From NCBI GenBank assembly GCA_017557785.1, contig JAFYYA010000117.1:1-37403 (forward strand): a DNA stretch of 37,403 nt. Direction: 5' to 3'. This DNA is from Salinivirgaceae bacterium. Its GTDB lineage: Bacteria > Bacteroidota > Bacteroidia > Bacteroidales > SZUA-534. The first letter of the stretch is position 1; every line of letters begins with the position of its first letter. The position numbers and the translations under genes are program-made. Below the pieces are notes generated by a model that was not told the origin of the DNA, searched no databases, and was given only the letters and a program-made list of their open reading frames with translations. Below, one piece after another: positions 1-8,489 of the stretch.

Positions 1-30
1 ACAAACACAAACACAAACACAAACACAACT
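1..30. repeat. Hexamer tandem array at window edge
   Basis: Four perfect ACAAAC units (1-24) and one degenerate unit (25-30). The array may extend beyond the window. It lies before the UbiA gene and is one of many short-period arrays in the gaps of this window. The rest of the leader (31-103) shows no clear promoter. Confidence 0.85.
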
Positions 31-103
31 ACTAGCCGGCAAATAATTTCATCTTTCAATTCTCATCAATAATCGGCATTTTTGCGTACCAATAAATATT
101 GAA

Positions 104-1075
104 ATGGGTAAGTACTTGTCTGTAATCCGGTGGCCCAATCTGCTGATGGTGCCGCTCACCATGTATCTGATGCGTTATTGCATTGTGCAGCCGATGCTCG
201 ATTATCAGTTTTCCATTCAGCTCGGCTCGCAGCTGCGACTACAGTTGTCGGACGGCTATTTCCTTATTCTAGTGATGATTAATGTGCTGCTTGGGGCGGC
301 GGGGTATGTCATCAACGATTATTACGACCGCCGTATCGACACCGTCAACCACCCTGACAGCGTGATTGTGGGCAAGACTCTGCCGCAGCGTCACGCCATT
401 ATCTATCACGCGGTGCTCAATGTCGCCGCACTTGTTCTGGCCACCATTTTTGCGTGGCATATCAGAATGTTTTCGGTTGTTTTGATGTATATGATGATTG
501 CCGGCATATTCTGGATGTACTCAACAACCTATAAACGGCAGTTGCTTGTTGGCAATCTGGTTGTTGCCATTTGCACGGCCATCATCCCGCTTCAGGTGGG
601 GCTGTTCGAGTATCTTACACTCACCCGTGAGTACGGCGGCGAGATGCTTTTAAAGAATATGACATTCATGCCGATAATGTATTGGATGGTAGGCTTTGCG
701 TTTTTTGCATTCATAACCAATCTGATACGCGAGATTGTGAAAGATATGGAAGACCTTGAAGGCGATGCCAGTTGTGGCTGCAACACCTTGCCAATGGCCT
801 TTGGAATGCGGGTTTCGAAGATTGTTGTTGTTGCACTGATTATCATTACAATAGCCATATTGGCGGCTACATATAATTATTATCTGCACGAGTCGCTCAC
901 ATTTGTTTATATATGTGTGTTTCTGATTGTGCCATTGGCTGTGGCTGCCTTGATGACAATTAGAGCCAGTGAGGTGAAACACTACCGCCGCATCAGTATG
1001 CTGATGAAGATTGTGATGCTGTTAGGTGTTTTGTACACCATTCTGGCACGGCAAATCATTCAGTTTGTGGTGTAA
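104..1075 (+). CDS. UbiA-family prenyltransferase
   Basis: Integral membrane prenyltransferase that moves a polyprenyl group from a polyprenyl diphosphate to an acceptor. Two Asp-rich Mg-diphosphate motifs are visible: NDYYDRRID at residues 71-79 and REIVKDMEDLEGD at about 209-221. They sit among 8-9 hydrophobic segments, and 323 aa is usual for the family. Bacteroidota homologues are often named geranylgeranylglycerol-phosphate geranylgeranyltransferase-like, but the acceptor cannot be read from the sequence. The ATG at 104 is the first in frame and gives a normal N-terminus (KYLSVIRWPNLL). YebC follows 112 bp downstream on the same strand but has its own promoter-like element. The family is secure, the substrate unknown. 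Confidence 0.9.
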   Translation: MGKYLSVIRWPNLLMVPLTMYLMRYCIVQPMLDYQFSIQLGSQLRLQLSDGYFLILVMINVLLGAAGYVINDYYDRRIDTVNHPDSVIVGKTLPQRHAIIYHAVLNVAALVLATIFAWHIRMFSVVLMYMMIAGIFWMYSTTYKRQLLVGNLVVAICTAIIPLQVGLFEYLTLTREYGGEMLLKNMTFMPIMYWMVGFAFFAFITNLIREIVKDMEDLEGDASCGCNTLPMAFGMRVSKIVVVALIIITIAILAATYNYYLHESLTFVYICVFLIVPLAVAALMTIRASEVKHYRRISMLMKIVMLLGVLYTILARQIIQFVV

Positions 1076-1078
1076 ATT

Positions 1079-1114
1079 GAAGGATTGAATGCATGAAGGA
1101 TTGAATGCGTGAAG
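1079..1114. repeat. 16-bp tandem duplication after UbiA gene
   Basis: GAAGGATTGAATGCAT (1079-1094) is followed directly by GAAGGATTGAATGCGT (1095-1110) and a partial GAAG. It begins just after the UbiA stop codon. Confidence 0.85.
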
Positions 1115-1116
1115 TC

Positions 1117-1148
1117 TTGCAACTTTTTCTAAAAAAAATATATTTTTG
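1117..1148 (+). promoter_or_regulatory. Putative Bacteroidota promoter of yebC
   Basis: TTG at 1117-1119 and TATTTTTG at 1141-1148 match the Bacteroidota -33/-7 pattern (TAnnTTTG) with 21 bp between them. A start of transcription near 1155 would leave a leader of about 33 nt before the ATG at 1188. Called from sequence only. Confidence 0.5.
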
Positions 1149-1187
1149 CGCCGTCAAAAAAATTATAAAATCTAAACAGAATACAAT

Positions 1188-1898
1188 ATGGGACGCGCGT
1201 TTGAATACCGTAGAGCCGCCAAAGAGAAACGTTGGGGACACATGTCGAGAATGTTTCCGAAATTGGCAAAACAGATAACTGCAGCAGCAAAAGAAGGCGG
1301 AATGGACCCGGATATGAACCCGAAACTGAGGACCGCCATCCAGAATGCCAAAGCTGAGAATATGCCTAAAGACAACATTGATGCCGCTATCAAACGTGCT
1401 GCAGGCAAGGATGTTGACGCATACACTGAAGTTAATTACGAGGGCAAAGGCCCGCACGGAGTTTTGGTGTTTGTTGAGTGCATGACCGACAATACAACCC
1501 GCACGGTGGCCAATGTGAAATCGTACTTCAACAAGCACGACGGTGGTTTGGTTCCGACAGGCTCACTCGAGTTTATGTTCTCGCGCAAGGCTGTGGTTGA
1601 GTTCGAGAAAAAGCCGGACATCAATCTTGAAGACCTTGAACTTGAGCTGATTGACGCAGGTTTGGAAAATTTCGATGTTGACGAGAACACCGTTTACGCT
1701 TACGCCGAATACACCGAATTTGGCAATCTTACCCAGGCTATTGAGAAGGCAGGCATCGAGATTAAGAAAGCCACTCTGCAACGTTTCCCGCAGAATCCGG
1801 TTGAGTTCACTGAAGAGCAGATTGCCGACATCGACAAGTTGATTGACAAACTTGAAGAGGATGACGACGTTCAGGCTGTTTATACAAACATTGCCTAG
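1188..1898 (+). CDS. yebC: YebC/PmpR-family protein
   Basis: YebC/PmpR (TACO1-like) protein of 236 aa, the usual length. The N-terminus ([20 protein letters not shown]) carries the family signature close to the classical MAGHSKWANIKH start. [18 protein letters not shown] and the [11 protein letters not shown] segment are also typical. Members have been described as DNA-binding regulators, and more recently as translation factors that relieve ribosome stalling at proline-rich stretches, so the role here stays open. It has its own promoter and a strong terminator at 1919-1946, so it is probably a single-gene unit. Confidence 0.95.
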   Translation: MGRAFEYRRAAKEKRWGHMSRMFPKLAKQITAAAKEGGMDPDMNPKLRTAIQNAKAENMPKDNIDAAIKRAAGKDVDAYTEVNYEGKGPHGVLVFVECMTDNTTRTVANVKSYFNKHDGGLVPTGSLEFMFSRKAVVEFEKKPDINLEDLELELIDAGLENFDVDENTVYAYAEYTEFGNLTQAIEKAGIEIKKATLQRFPQNPVEFTEEQIADIDKLIDKLEEDDDVQAVYTNIA

Positions 1899-1918
1899 TC
1901 GAAGTCGAATAAATAATG

Positions 1919-1946
1919 AAGCCGTCCTGTTTGGACGGCTTTTTTT
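1919..1946 (+). terminator. Rho-independent terminator of yebC
   Basis: Perfect stem GCCGTCC (1921-1927) / GGACGGC (1933-1939) with loop TGTTT, extended by AA/TT pairs, then a run of T. It lies 20 bp after the yebC stop codon. Confidence 0.9.
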
Positions 1947-1967
1947 GTGCCATTATAGTTTCTGTAC

Positions 1968-2002
1968 AAAAAAAGCAACCCCGGAAACCAAGGTTGCTTT
2001 TT
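1968..2002 (-). terminator. Rho-independent terminator of the ara operon
   Basis: Inverted repeat AAAGCAACC (1972-1980) / GGTTGCTTT (1992-2000), with a minus-strand T run opposite the A run at 1968-1974. It lies just past the stop codon of the kinase gene and closes the arabinose operon. It faces the yebC terminator across 21 bp. Confidence 0.85.
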
Positions 2003-2024
2003 CAGTATCAGCGTTTAACACAAC

Positions 2025-3617
2025 TTACTTCTTCGCTTCAACGGCGGCTTTCTCAATAGCCAGACCGGCTTTGTAGTTCTCGATGTAGCGGTTGAAGCCT
2101 GCAACATCTTCGGCGGTCGGGGCAATCTCAACTCCGGTGTTTCCGGCAAAGACTTTTGCGTCGAGCCAATCGGCCAAAGTTTGCTTTTGGGCGTTGTTGA
2201 CCAAGTATGAAGCCAAAAGTGCGATACCCCAAGCGCCACCTTCGCCGGCGGTCTCCATTACCGAGATTGGCGAGTTAATGGCTGCGGCAAGCACGCGCTG
2301 TCCAACACCTTTGGTCTTGAACAAACCGCCGTGGCCAGTGATGCGGTCAACCTTCACGTTCTCTTGCTTGAACAAGATATCGTTGCCCAATTTGAGCACA
2401 CCGACAGAGCCGTAGAGATGCGCGCGCATAAAGTTGGCAAGTGTGAACTTGTCGTTTGCCGAACGCACGAACAACGGACGTCCTTCGGCAAGACCGGTAA
2501 CAGGCTCGCCCGAGATGTAGTTGTACGAGAGCAGACCGCCACAATCGGCATCGCCAGTGAGAGCGTTGTTGTAGAGTTTGCCGAAAAGTTCGTTCATATC
2601 AACTTTGATACCCATCAGTTCTTCGAACTCGCGGAAGATTCCAACCCAGGCGTTAAGGTCACTCGTGCAGTTGTTGCAGTGCACCATAGCCACCAGACTG
2701 CCGTCGGGGGTTGTCACCATATCAATCATCTCGTAAGGTTTCGAGAGTTCTTTCTCGAGCACAATCATCGAGAACGATGATGTTCCTGCCGAGACGTTGC
2801 CCGTACGCTGTTTTACGGCATTGGTTGCCACCATACCAGTTCCGGCATCGCCTTCGGGCGGACAGAGCGGAATACCTGCTTTCAAATTCCCCGACGGGTC
2901 GAGACGTTTGGCGCCTTCAGCGGTAAGAACACCTGCGTTGTCACCAGCATTGAGCGATTTCGGCAGAATATCGAGCAACTTCCAACCAAGTTTTTTAGGC
3001 GCAATCAGTTTGTCGAACTTCTCAACCATTGCTGCATCGTAGGTTTTGGTCTTCGGGTCGACAGGAATCATACCCGAGGCATCACCCACGCCAAGCACCT
3101 TCTCGCCAGTGAGCTGCCAGTGAATGTATCCAGCAAGCGTGGTCAGGAAGTCGATGTCGGCAACGTGCTTGTCGCCGTTCAAAATGCACTGATAGAGGTG
3201 CGAAATCGACCAGCGAAGCGGAATGTTGTAGTTGAAGAGTTTCGACAGTTCGGCTGCAGCCTGACCAGTGTTGGTGTTACGCCAAGTGCGGAACGGCACC
3301 AAAATCTGCTGTTTGCTGTCGAAAGCCATATAGCCGTGCATCATTGCGCTGATGCCAATGGCTGCAAGGTTCTCAATTTCAACACCATACTGTTTCTTAA
3401 CGTCGGCACGAAGGTCGGCGTAGCAATCCTGAAGGCCTTTCCAGATAATATCAATGGAATATGTCCAAAGACCGTCAACCAATTGATTTTCCCATTCGAA
3501 ACTGCCTTGCGCGATAGGTTTGTTGTCGCCGTCAATCAGAACGGCTTTTATACGGGTCGAGCCAAACTCTATACCGAGAATGGCCTTGCCCGATTGAATG
3601 GTTTCTTTAGCGTTCAT
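2025..3617 (-). CDS. araB: FGGY carbohydrate kinase, probable L-ribulokinase
   Basis: Cytoplasmic FGGY kinase (530 aa), predicted to phosphorylate L-ribulose to L-ribulose 5-phosphate with ATP. The N-terminal phosphate loop [17 protein letters not shown] (about residues 15-31), [21 protein letters not shown] and the C-terminal ATP-site segment [17 protein letters not shown] show the two-domain FGGY fold. The sequence resembles the Bacteroides-type kinase more than E. coli AraB, so ribulokinase activity rests on context: it starts 8 bp after araA in an operon that also has araD. The alternative is a xylulokinase, less likely here. Last gene of the operon, followed by a terminator. Confidence 0.88.
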   Translation of the reverse strand: MNAKETIQSGKAILGIEFGSTRIKAVLIDGDNKPIAQGSFEWENQLVDGLWTYSIDIIWKGLQDCYADLRADVKKQYGVEIENLAAIGISAMMHGYMAFDSKQQILVPFRTWRNTNTGQAAAELSKLFNYNIPLRWSISHLYQCILNGDKHVADIDFLTTLAGYIHWQLTGEKVLGVGDASGMIPVDPKTKTYDAAMVEKFDKLIAPKKLGWKLLDILPKSLNAGDNAGVLTAEGAKRLDPSGNLKAGIPLCPPEGDAGTGMVATNAVKQRTGNVSAGTSSFSMIVLEKELSKPYEMIDMVTTPDGSLVAMVHCNNCTSDLNAWVGIFREFEELMGIKVDMNELFGKLYNNALTGDADCGGLLSYNYISGEPVTGLAEGRPLFVRSANDKFTLANFMRAHLYGSVGVLKLGNDILFKQENVKVDRITGHGGLFKTKGVGQRVLAAAINSPISVMETAGEGGAWGIALLASYLVNNAQKQTLADWLDAKVFAGNTGVEIAPTAEDVAGFNRYIENYKAGLAIEKAAVEAKK

Positions 3618-3625
3618 AATATGCG

Positions 3626-5161
3626 CTATTTCAAAGATTTATTCAGCATATAGTACACTTCGTTGTTGCGCAGTGTCTGCTTGAAGTCGCCGAGGTTGGT
3701 GCTTTTGTTGATGCGGACATACTCGATGCCAGTCATCTCTGCAAAATCTTCCCAATATTCTTCGTCGATGTCGTACGAGAATGCGCTGTGGTGCGTACCG
3801 CCAGCCAGAATCCAGGCACCTGCGCCAATTTCGAATGTCGGCTGTGGAACCCAAAGGGCCGATGCAACGGGCAGTTTTGGCATTGGTTTCGGCTCGATGC
3901 ACTCAACTTCCTGACTGATAAGACGGAAGCGGTTGCCAAGGTCAACAACGGTTGCCTTGATACCGCGGCCAGTTTTCGATGTGAACACCAAACGGGCAGT
4001 CTGCTGCTTGCGGATGCCGATGCCAAGGAAGTGAACTTCAAGTTTCGGTTTGTCGACAGCAATGAGCGGGCAGATTTCGAGCATATGGCTCTGCAGGCAC
4101 GAACTGCGGTCGCCAGCAAAGTTCAGCGTGTAGTCTTCCAAGAACGAGCAACCCTTCGGCATACCTTGTTGGATAACCCACAAAGTGCGGCAGAGGCAGG
4201 CTGTCTTCCAGTCACCTTCAGCACCAAAGCCGATGCCTTCCTGCATTAAGCGCTGCGATGCCAGACCAGGGATTTGGTCGAAACCAACAAAATTCGGGTC
4301 GTTGATGTCAGCGTCGCCAAGGTCGTCGAAGTTAGTTGTGAAGGCAGTTGCGCCTTTGTCTTTCAAAACGCGGCGGATAGCGATTTCGGCTTTTGCTGCG
4401 TTCTTAACCTTCTCCCAGTAAACCTTTTCGCCAGACTCGTCTATCTTAATAGTATACAGTTTCTTATATTCTTCAACAAGCTCGTCGGCTTCCTTGTCGG
4501 TTACCTTCTTCAAGTATTCCATCAACGATGAAACAGGATAGTAATCAACGTGATAGCCGAGACGCTGTTCAAACTCAACACGGTCGCCATCGGTAACTGC
4601 CACGTTGTTCATATTCATACCGAACATCAGGCAGCGAACGTTGTGAGCGTCAGCCACACCAGCCGCAACACGTGCCCAGACAGCGATTCTCTTCTGAACT
4701 TCAGCGTCTTTCCAATAACCGCAAACCACCTTGCGAGCCACGCGCATACGGGTGCAGATGTGTCCAAACTCGATGTCACCGTGAGCCGATTGGTTCAGGT
4801 TCATAAAATCCATATCGATTTTGTCCCAAGGAATTTCGGCGTTGTATTGAGTGTGGAAGTGCAACAGCGGCTTCTCGAGTGCTTGCAGACCTTTAATCCA
4901 CATTTTTGCGGGCGAGAAAGTGTGCATCCAAGTGATAATGCCCGCGCACTTTGCGTCGTTGTTGGCGGCCTTCATCACGTCTTCAACTTCCTTCGAAGAA
5001 TTCGCGGTTCCCTTGTAAACCACCTTAATAGGTATAAGACCACCTTTATTAAGACCATCGACCATCTCTTTCGAATGACCGTCCACGATTTTCACGGTTT
5101 CACCGCCATAAAGCAGTTGGGCACCTGTAACCCACCAAATTTCAAGATTTTCAAATGCCAT
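3626..5161 (-). CDS. araA: L-arabinose isomerase
   Basis: Metal-dependent isomerase that converts L-arabinose to L-ribulose in the cytoplasm. The start [20 protein letters not shown] (ATG at 5161) is preferred over an in-frame codon at 5179, because the family begins close to this tryptophan-rich segment. That gives 511 aa. Metal/active-site positions by comparison with E. coli: Asp279 in FTTNFDDLG (Glu in E. coli), Glu315 in GAEGDWKT, His359 in SHMLEICP and His457/458 in GGTHHS. The Asp appears to be usual in Bacteroides-type enzymes. It is separated from araD by the S23 cassette; araB follows 8 bp downstream. Confidence 0.96.
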   Translation of the reverse strand: MAFENLEIWWVTGAQLLYGGETVKIVDGHSKEMVDGLNKGGLIPIKVVYKGTANSSKEVEDVMKAANNDAKCAGIITWMHTFSPAKMWIKGLQALEKPLLHFHTQYNAEIPWDKIDMDFMNLNQSAHGDIEFGHICTRMRVARKVVCGYWKDAEVQKRIAVWARVAAGVADAHNVRCLMFGMNMNNVAVTDGDRVEFEQRLGYHVDYYPVSSLMEYLKKVTDKEADELVEEYKKLYTIKIDESGEKVYWEKVKNAAKAEIAIRRVLKDKGATAFTTNFDDLGDADINDPNFVGFDQIPGLASQRLMQEGIGFGAEGDWKTACLCRTLWVIQQGMPKGCSFLEDYTLNFAGDRSSCLQSHMLEICPLIAVDKPKLEVHFLGIGIRKQQTARLVFTSKTGRGIKATVVDLGNRFRLISQEVECIEPKPMPKLPVASALWVPQPTFEIGAGAWILAGGTHHSAFSYDIDEEYWEDFAEMTGIEYVRINKSTNLGDFKQTLRNNEVYYMLNKSLK

Positions 5162-5170
5162 AATTTTTTG

Positions 5171-5198
5171 AATTAACAATTAATAATTAACAATTAAC
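5171..5198. repeat. Heptad array AATTAAC, left flank of S23 gene
   Basis: Four units of 7 bp: AATTAAC, AATTAAT, AATTAAC, AATTAAC. It lies between the S23 stop codon and the araA start and is the reverse complement of the array at 5624-5651. Degenerate AT-rich sequence of similar kind continues at about 5225-5262. Confidence 0.9.
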
Positions 5199-5248
5199 AA
5201 TTGCGATGCAACCCTAACTATCAAGAATTAATTGTGGTTAATAATCAA

Positions 5249-5608
5249 TTATTTATTATTTAATGTATTTACACTTGCTGTTAATAGTTTTATCAATTCC
5301 CTGCAATCAACAATAATACTATCATATTGGCTATCATTCAAATACTCACCTTCGTGCAAGATTTCTATCCAATATTCGGTTTCATTGGCTTCTTTCAAAG
5401 CAATTTTCAGTTTATGCTTAAAATCGTCTTTGCTCTCGCCAAATTCTGATTCCCTGACATTAGCGCCAATACTTGTCCCTGATTTTAATATTTGAGTGAA
5501 TAAAGGATGTTCCGCGATAGTGGTCTGTCCGATAAAATGCTTGGAAAGTTTTACGATTCTTATTCCAAACTTAAGGCTTTTATCTTTCAGTACATTATCG
5601 GTTTTCAT
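5249..5608 (-). CDS. S23 / 23S rRNA IVS four-helix-bundle protein
   Basis: Small helical protein (119 aa) of the S23/IVP four-helix-bundle family, the fold shared with proteins encoded in 23S rRNA intervening sequences and with Avd of diversity-generating retroelements. Hallmarks: LKFGIRIVKLSKHF near the N-terminus, LFTQILKSGTSIGANVRES (about residues 37-55), then DDFKHKLKIALKEANETEYWIEIL. Molecular function is unknown. It lies between araD and araA, unrelated to arabinose metabolism, is visibly more AT-rich than its neighbours, and is bounded on both sides by inverted heptad arrays, so it looks inserted. No rRNA and no reverse transcriptase is present in the window. Confidence 0.9.
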   Translation of the reverse strand: MKTDNVLKDKSLKFGIRIVKLSKHFIGQTTIAEHPLFTQILKSGTSIGANVRESEFGESKDDFKHKLKIALKEANETEYWIEILHEGEYLNDSQYDSIIVDCRELIKLLTASVNTLNNK

Positions 5609-5623
5609 ACGCGGCCAAATATT

Positions 5624-5651
5624 GTTAATTATTCATTGTTAATTGTTAATT
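5624..5651. repeat. Heptad array GTTAATT, right flank of S23 gene
   Basis: GTTAATT, ATTCATT, GTTAATT, GTTAATT: four 7-bp units forming an inverted copy of the array at 5171-5198. It ends next to the araD stop codon (5655). Confidence 0.9.
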
Positions 5652-5654
5652 GAA

Positions 5655-6365
5655 TTAATGTTTCTGACCTTTTTGTCCATAGTAAGCGTTTGGTCCGTGT
5701 TTCCTATTGTAGTGTTTTTCAATAAGTAACGGATTCATTGTTGTGTTCGGATTGACGCTGAACGACACAAACGCCATTTTAGCGCACTGTTCCATAACTT
5801 TCGCGTTGTAAACAGCGTTGTCGGGCGATGTGCCCCACGAGAACGGGCCGTGGTTCTTGACCAAAACTGCGGGCGTGTGGTCGGGGTTTATCTTTCTGAT
5901 ATTCAATATCTCGTCGACAATCACATTGCCAGTTTCCAACTCATACTGACCTTCAACTTCGGCCTTTGTCATATCGCGGGTGCACGGGATATCCTTGTAG
6001 AAATAGTCGGCGTGAGTGGTGCCGATGTTCGGAATATCGCGGCCAGCCTGCGCAAAAGCGGTGGCGTAGGTCGAGTGAGTGTGCACAACGCCCTTGATGT
6101 TCGGAAACGCCTTATACAGAACAAGATGCGTCGGGGTGTCGGACGACGGGTTCAGGTCGCCTTCGACAACCTTGCCTGTCTGCAAATCGACAACCACCAT
6201 ATCCGAAGCCTTCATTGTGTCGTAATCAACGCCCGAAGGTTTGATGACCACCAACCCTTTTTCGCGGTCGATGCCCGAGACGTTGCCCCACGTGAAAATC
6301 ACAAGTCCCTGTTTCACAAGGTCGAGATTGGCCTTGAAAACTTTCTGTTTCAAATCTTCTAACAT
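5655..6365 (-). CDS. araD: L-ribulose-5-phosphate 4-epimerase
   Basis: Class II aldolase/adducin-fold zinc enzyme that epimerises L-ribulose 5-phosphate to D-xylulose 5-phosphate, linking arabinose to the pentose phosphate pathway. At 236 aa it is normal length. Visible residues: GNVSG near 27-31, SSDTPTH with Asp76, HTH with His95 and His97 as zinc ligands, and NHG with His172 as the third ligand. The start [16 protein letters not shown] is typical. A terminator-like hairpin ends only about 11 bp before the start codon (6376-6420), leaving no room for a promoter between them, so expression should depend on read-through or on transcript processing. Confidence 0.96.
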   Translation of the reverse strand: MLEDLKQKVFKANLDLVKQGLVIFTWGNVSGIDREKGLVVIKPSGVDYDTMKASDMVVVDLQTGKVVEGDLNPSSDTPTHLVLYKAFPNIKGVVHTHSTYATAFAQAGRDIPNIGTTHADYFYKDIPCTRDMTKAEVEGQYELETGNVIVDEILNIRKINPDHTPAVLVKNHGPFSWGTSPDNAVYNAKVMEQCAKMAFVSFSVNPNTTMNPLLIEKHYNRKHGPNAYYGQKGQKH

Positions 6366-6375
6366 AACTTCTATT

Positions 6376-6420
6376 TTAAAAAACTGCTGTTCCCGATAGG
6401 TTAAAATCGAAAACAGCAGT
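6376..6420 (-). terminator. Intra-operon terminator or stabilising hairpin
   Basis: Stem ACTGCTGTT (6383-6391) / AACAGCAGT (6412-6420) with a 20-nt loop. On the minus strand it is followed by a T run (opposite the A run at about 6378-6383). It lies 32 bp after the symporter stop codon and directly before araD. It may act as a partial terminator that sets the ratio of symporter to catabolic enzymes, or protect the 3' end of a processed transcript. Confidence 0.75.
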
Positions 6421-6452
6421 CAACATTATTCAACAATTTGCAAAGTGTTTTA

Positions 6453-8450
6453 TTACCACAATGCGATGTAGAGAATAGTCAAAATGGTAATCACCGCCAA
6501 TGCGCCAATATTGAACACTTTGTCAGTTCTAAAGATTGCCAAATCGATAGCAACAAGCTTCTTATCCTGCACATTATCAAGAGCATTAGACCGCAAGTAG
6601 TAGCCGATTGTGCCAGTGATAGCGGCAAAGAATATCATTGCGCCATACATTCCGTAAATTTGCAATGTTTCGCTAAAGAATGTTGCAATAAACAAAGCAA
6701 GTGAAACTCCTGAAACGACAAACATCACCTTGCTCCACAAAAGTTGTGTCTTAACATCTTCTTGAGAAAGCTCGGTAGCTGCTTCCGTGTCTTTGTTGCG
6801 AAGTGACAGCCATACGAAAAGAATTACAAGCGTGATAAACACAACACCCGAACGAACCAAGAACGGCATTTCGGGGAATGCAAACTTGTAAATAATTGAG
6901 AACGCAAAAGTTCCGATAGCGGCAACAATGGCTGCCGTACCACTTGCGCGTTTCCACAAAAGTCCAAGGCTGAATATTACCACGACGCCAGGATATACGA
7001 AGGCTGAATATTCCTGAATAAATTGGAATGCTTGGTCAATACCACCCATCAAAGGATAAACAGCTATAAGCGCAATAACCAAAGCGGTTACAGATGTAAG
7101 ACGTCCCACGTTTACGAGTTTTTTCTCACTTGCGTTCTTATTGATAAACTGCTTGTAAATATCCATAGTGAAAAGCGTTGAAGTAGAGTTAAACATTGAT
7201 GCCAACGACGAAATAACGGCAGCAGACAATGCGGCAAAACTCAAACCTTTTACAACCACAGGGGTAAAATTCCGAATTAGATATGGATAAGCATCATCGG
7301 GACGTTGAATCGCTCCGTGAAGATGCCCCGCAAGTTTATCTACAATAGGAATGCCTTCGACATTGCCATTCATAATAAAGTAGGCGCAAACACCAGGAAT
7401 GCAGACGATGAACGGAATCAAAATCTTCAAAACTGCAGCGAAAACCATACCTTTCTTTGCTTCATCAAGCGATTTTGCTGCCAAACCTTTTTGAATAATG
7501 TATTGATTGAAACCCCAGTAACCCAAATTGGTAAGCCATAATGCACCAAACACAAGTACCAGACCAGGATTGGTGAAGAATGGGTCTTCCTTCTGAATAA
7601 CCGTTCCTGCAGCATCTTTTACACCATTAATAACGGGATAATCCGCCACATTTCGCGTCACAATAAGATTAAAGTGCTTGTCACTTGGCTGCGAGGTAAA
7701 CCAACTATAAATTTTCCCGAGGGCTTCCATTGCTCCACACCCCCAAACTTCTTGTCCAATAACGTCCAAAGCGAAATAAGCGGTAATCAAGCCGCCGCCA
7801 ACAAGGAATGTAACCTGCATAACGTCGGTCCAAGCCACTGAAGCCAAACCGCCATATATTGAATAAATACCTGCGATTAAGAACAATAAAAGTATGATGC
7901 AAAACCTTACTTGGTCAACTTCTATACCGAATACCATTATTTTTAGGTCTGTGGGCAATCCCAATATTTGTTGAATAGCCAAAGCACCAAGCCAAGAAAC
8001 AGAAGTCAAATTCACAAATACATAAAGGAAAAGCCAAAGAATTGAGAATGCCAATCCCACACCTGAATTATAGCGGTCACGCAAGAATTGAGGAATGGTG
8101 AAAATCTTTTTCTCAATCATCAAAGGCAACAAGAACTTGCCAACAACAATAAGGGTAGCCGCTGCCATAAGTTCATATGCCGCTTGAGCAATACCTGAAG
8201 CAAACGCAGAACCAGACATACCGATAAACTGCTCTGCAGAAATATTGGCAGCAATCAGTGACGCACCTACCGCCCACCAAGTCAATGTGTTTCCTGCAAG
8301 GAAATAATCTTTTGACGACTTCTCTTCGCCTTTTTTGCTACGGCTTAAAAAAAGTCCCATACCAACGAGGATAACGATATACAAAATAAATACACCATAA
8401 TCCCACGCAGTAAAGCCATTTGTGCTTAAACTTTCTAAAACACTTCTCAT
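6453..8450 (-). CDS. SSS-family Na+/sugar symporter
   Basis: Sodium:solute symporter (SGLT-like, 665 aa) of the inner membrane, predicted to import L-arabinose from its place in the operon. The family signature GGLASVAWTDVMQ lies near residue 205; SWLGALAIQQILGLP and LTNLGYWGFNQYIIQKGLAAKS are also typical, with about 13-14 hydrophobic segments. A periplasm-facing insert (about residues 235-290) and a C-terminal extension ending in an extra membrane segment make it longer than vSGLT. galM lies 39 bp upstream and araD 87 bp downstream. The sugar is inferred from context only; galactose or xylose are possible. Confidence 0.9.
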   Translation of the reverse strand: MRSVLESLSTNGFTAWDYGVFILYIVILVGMGLFLSRSKKGEEKSSKDYFLAGNTLTWWAVGASLIAANISAEQFIGMSGSAFASGIAQAAYELMAAATLIVVGKFLLPLMIEKKIFTIPQFLRDRYNSGVGLAFSILWLFLYVFVNLTSVSWLGALAIQQILGLPTDLKIMVFGIEVDQVRFCIILLLFLIAGIYSIYGGLASVAWTDVMQVTFLVGGGLITAYFALDVIGQEVWGCGAMEALGKIYSWFTSQPSDKHFNLIVTRNVADYPVINGVKDAAGTVIQKEDPFFTNPGLVLVFGALWLTNLGYWGFNQYIIQKGLAAKSLDEAKKGMVFAAVLKILIPFIVCIPGVCAYFIMNGNVEGIPIVDKLAGHLHGAIQRPDDAYPYLIRNFTPVVVKGLSFAALSAAVISSLASMFNSTSTLFTMDIYKQFINKNASEKKLVNVGRLTSVTALVIALIAVYPLMGGIDQAFQFIQEYSAFVYPGVVVIFSLGLLWKRASGTAAIVAAIGTFAFSIIYKFAFPEMPFLVRSGVVFITLVILFVWLSLRNKDTEAATELSQEDVKTQLLWSKVMFVVSGVSLALFIATFFSETLQIYGMYGAMIFFAAITGTIGYYLRSNALDNVQDKKLVAIDLAIFRTDKVFNIGALAVITILTILYIALW

Positions 8451-8489
8451 TACTAATTATTTTATGTTTATTTCAAAACTAAATAGGCG

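Noticed and set aside
3626-5161. AraA has Asp instead of Glu at the first metal-ligand position (FDDLG)
   Set aside because: By my recollection Bacteroides-type L-arabinose isomerases share this Asp, and the other ligands are present, so it is a lineage feature rather than a broken site.
5171-5651. Diversity-generating retroelement, because S23 proteins share a fold with Avd
   Set aside because: No reverse transcriptase, template repeat or variable repeat is visible near the gene.
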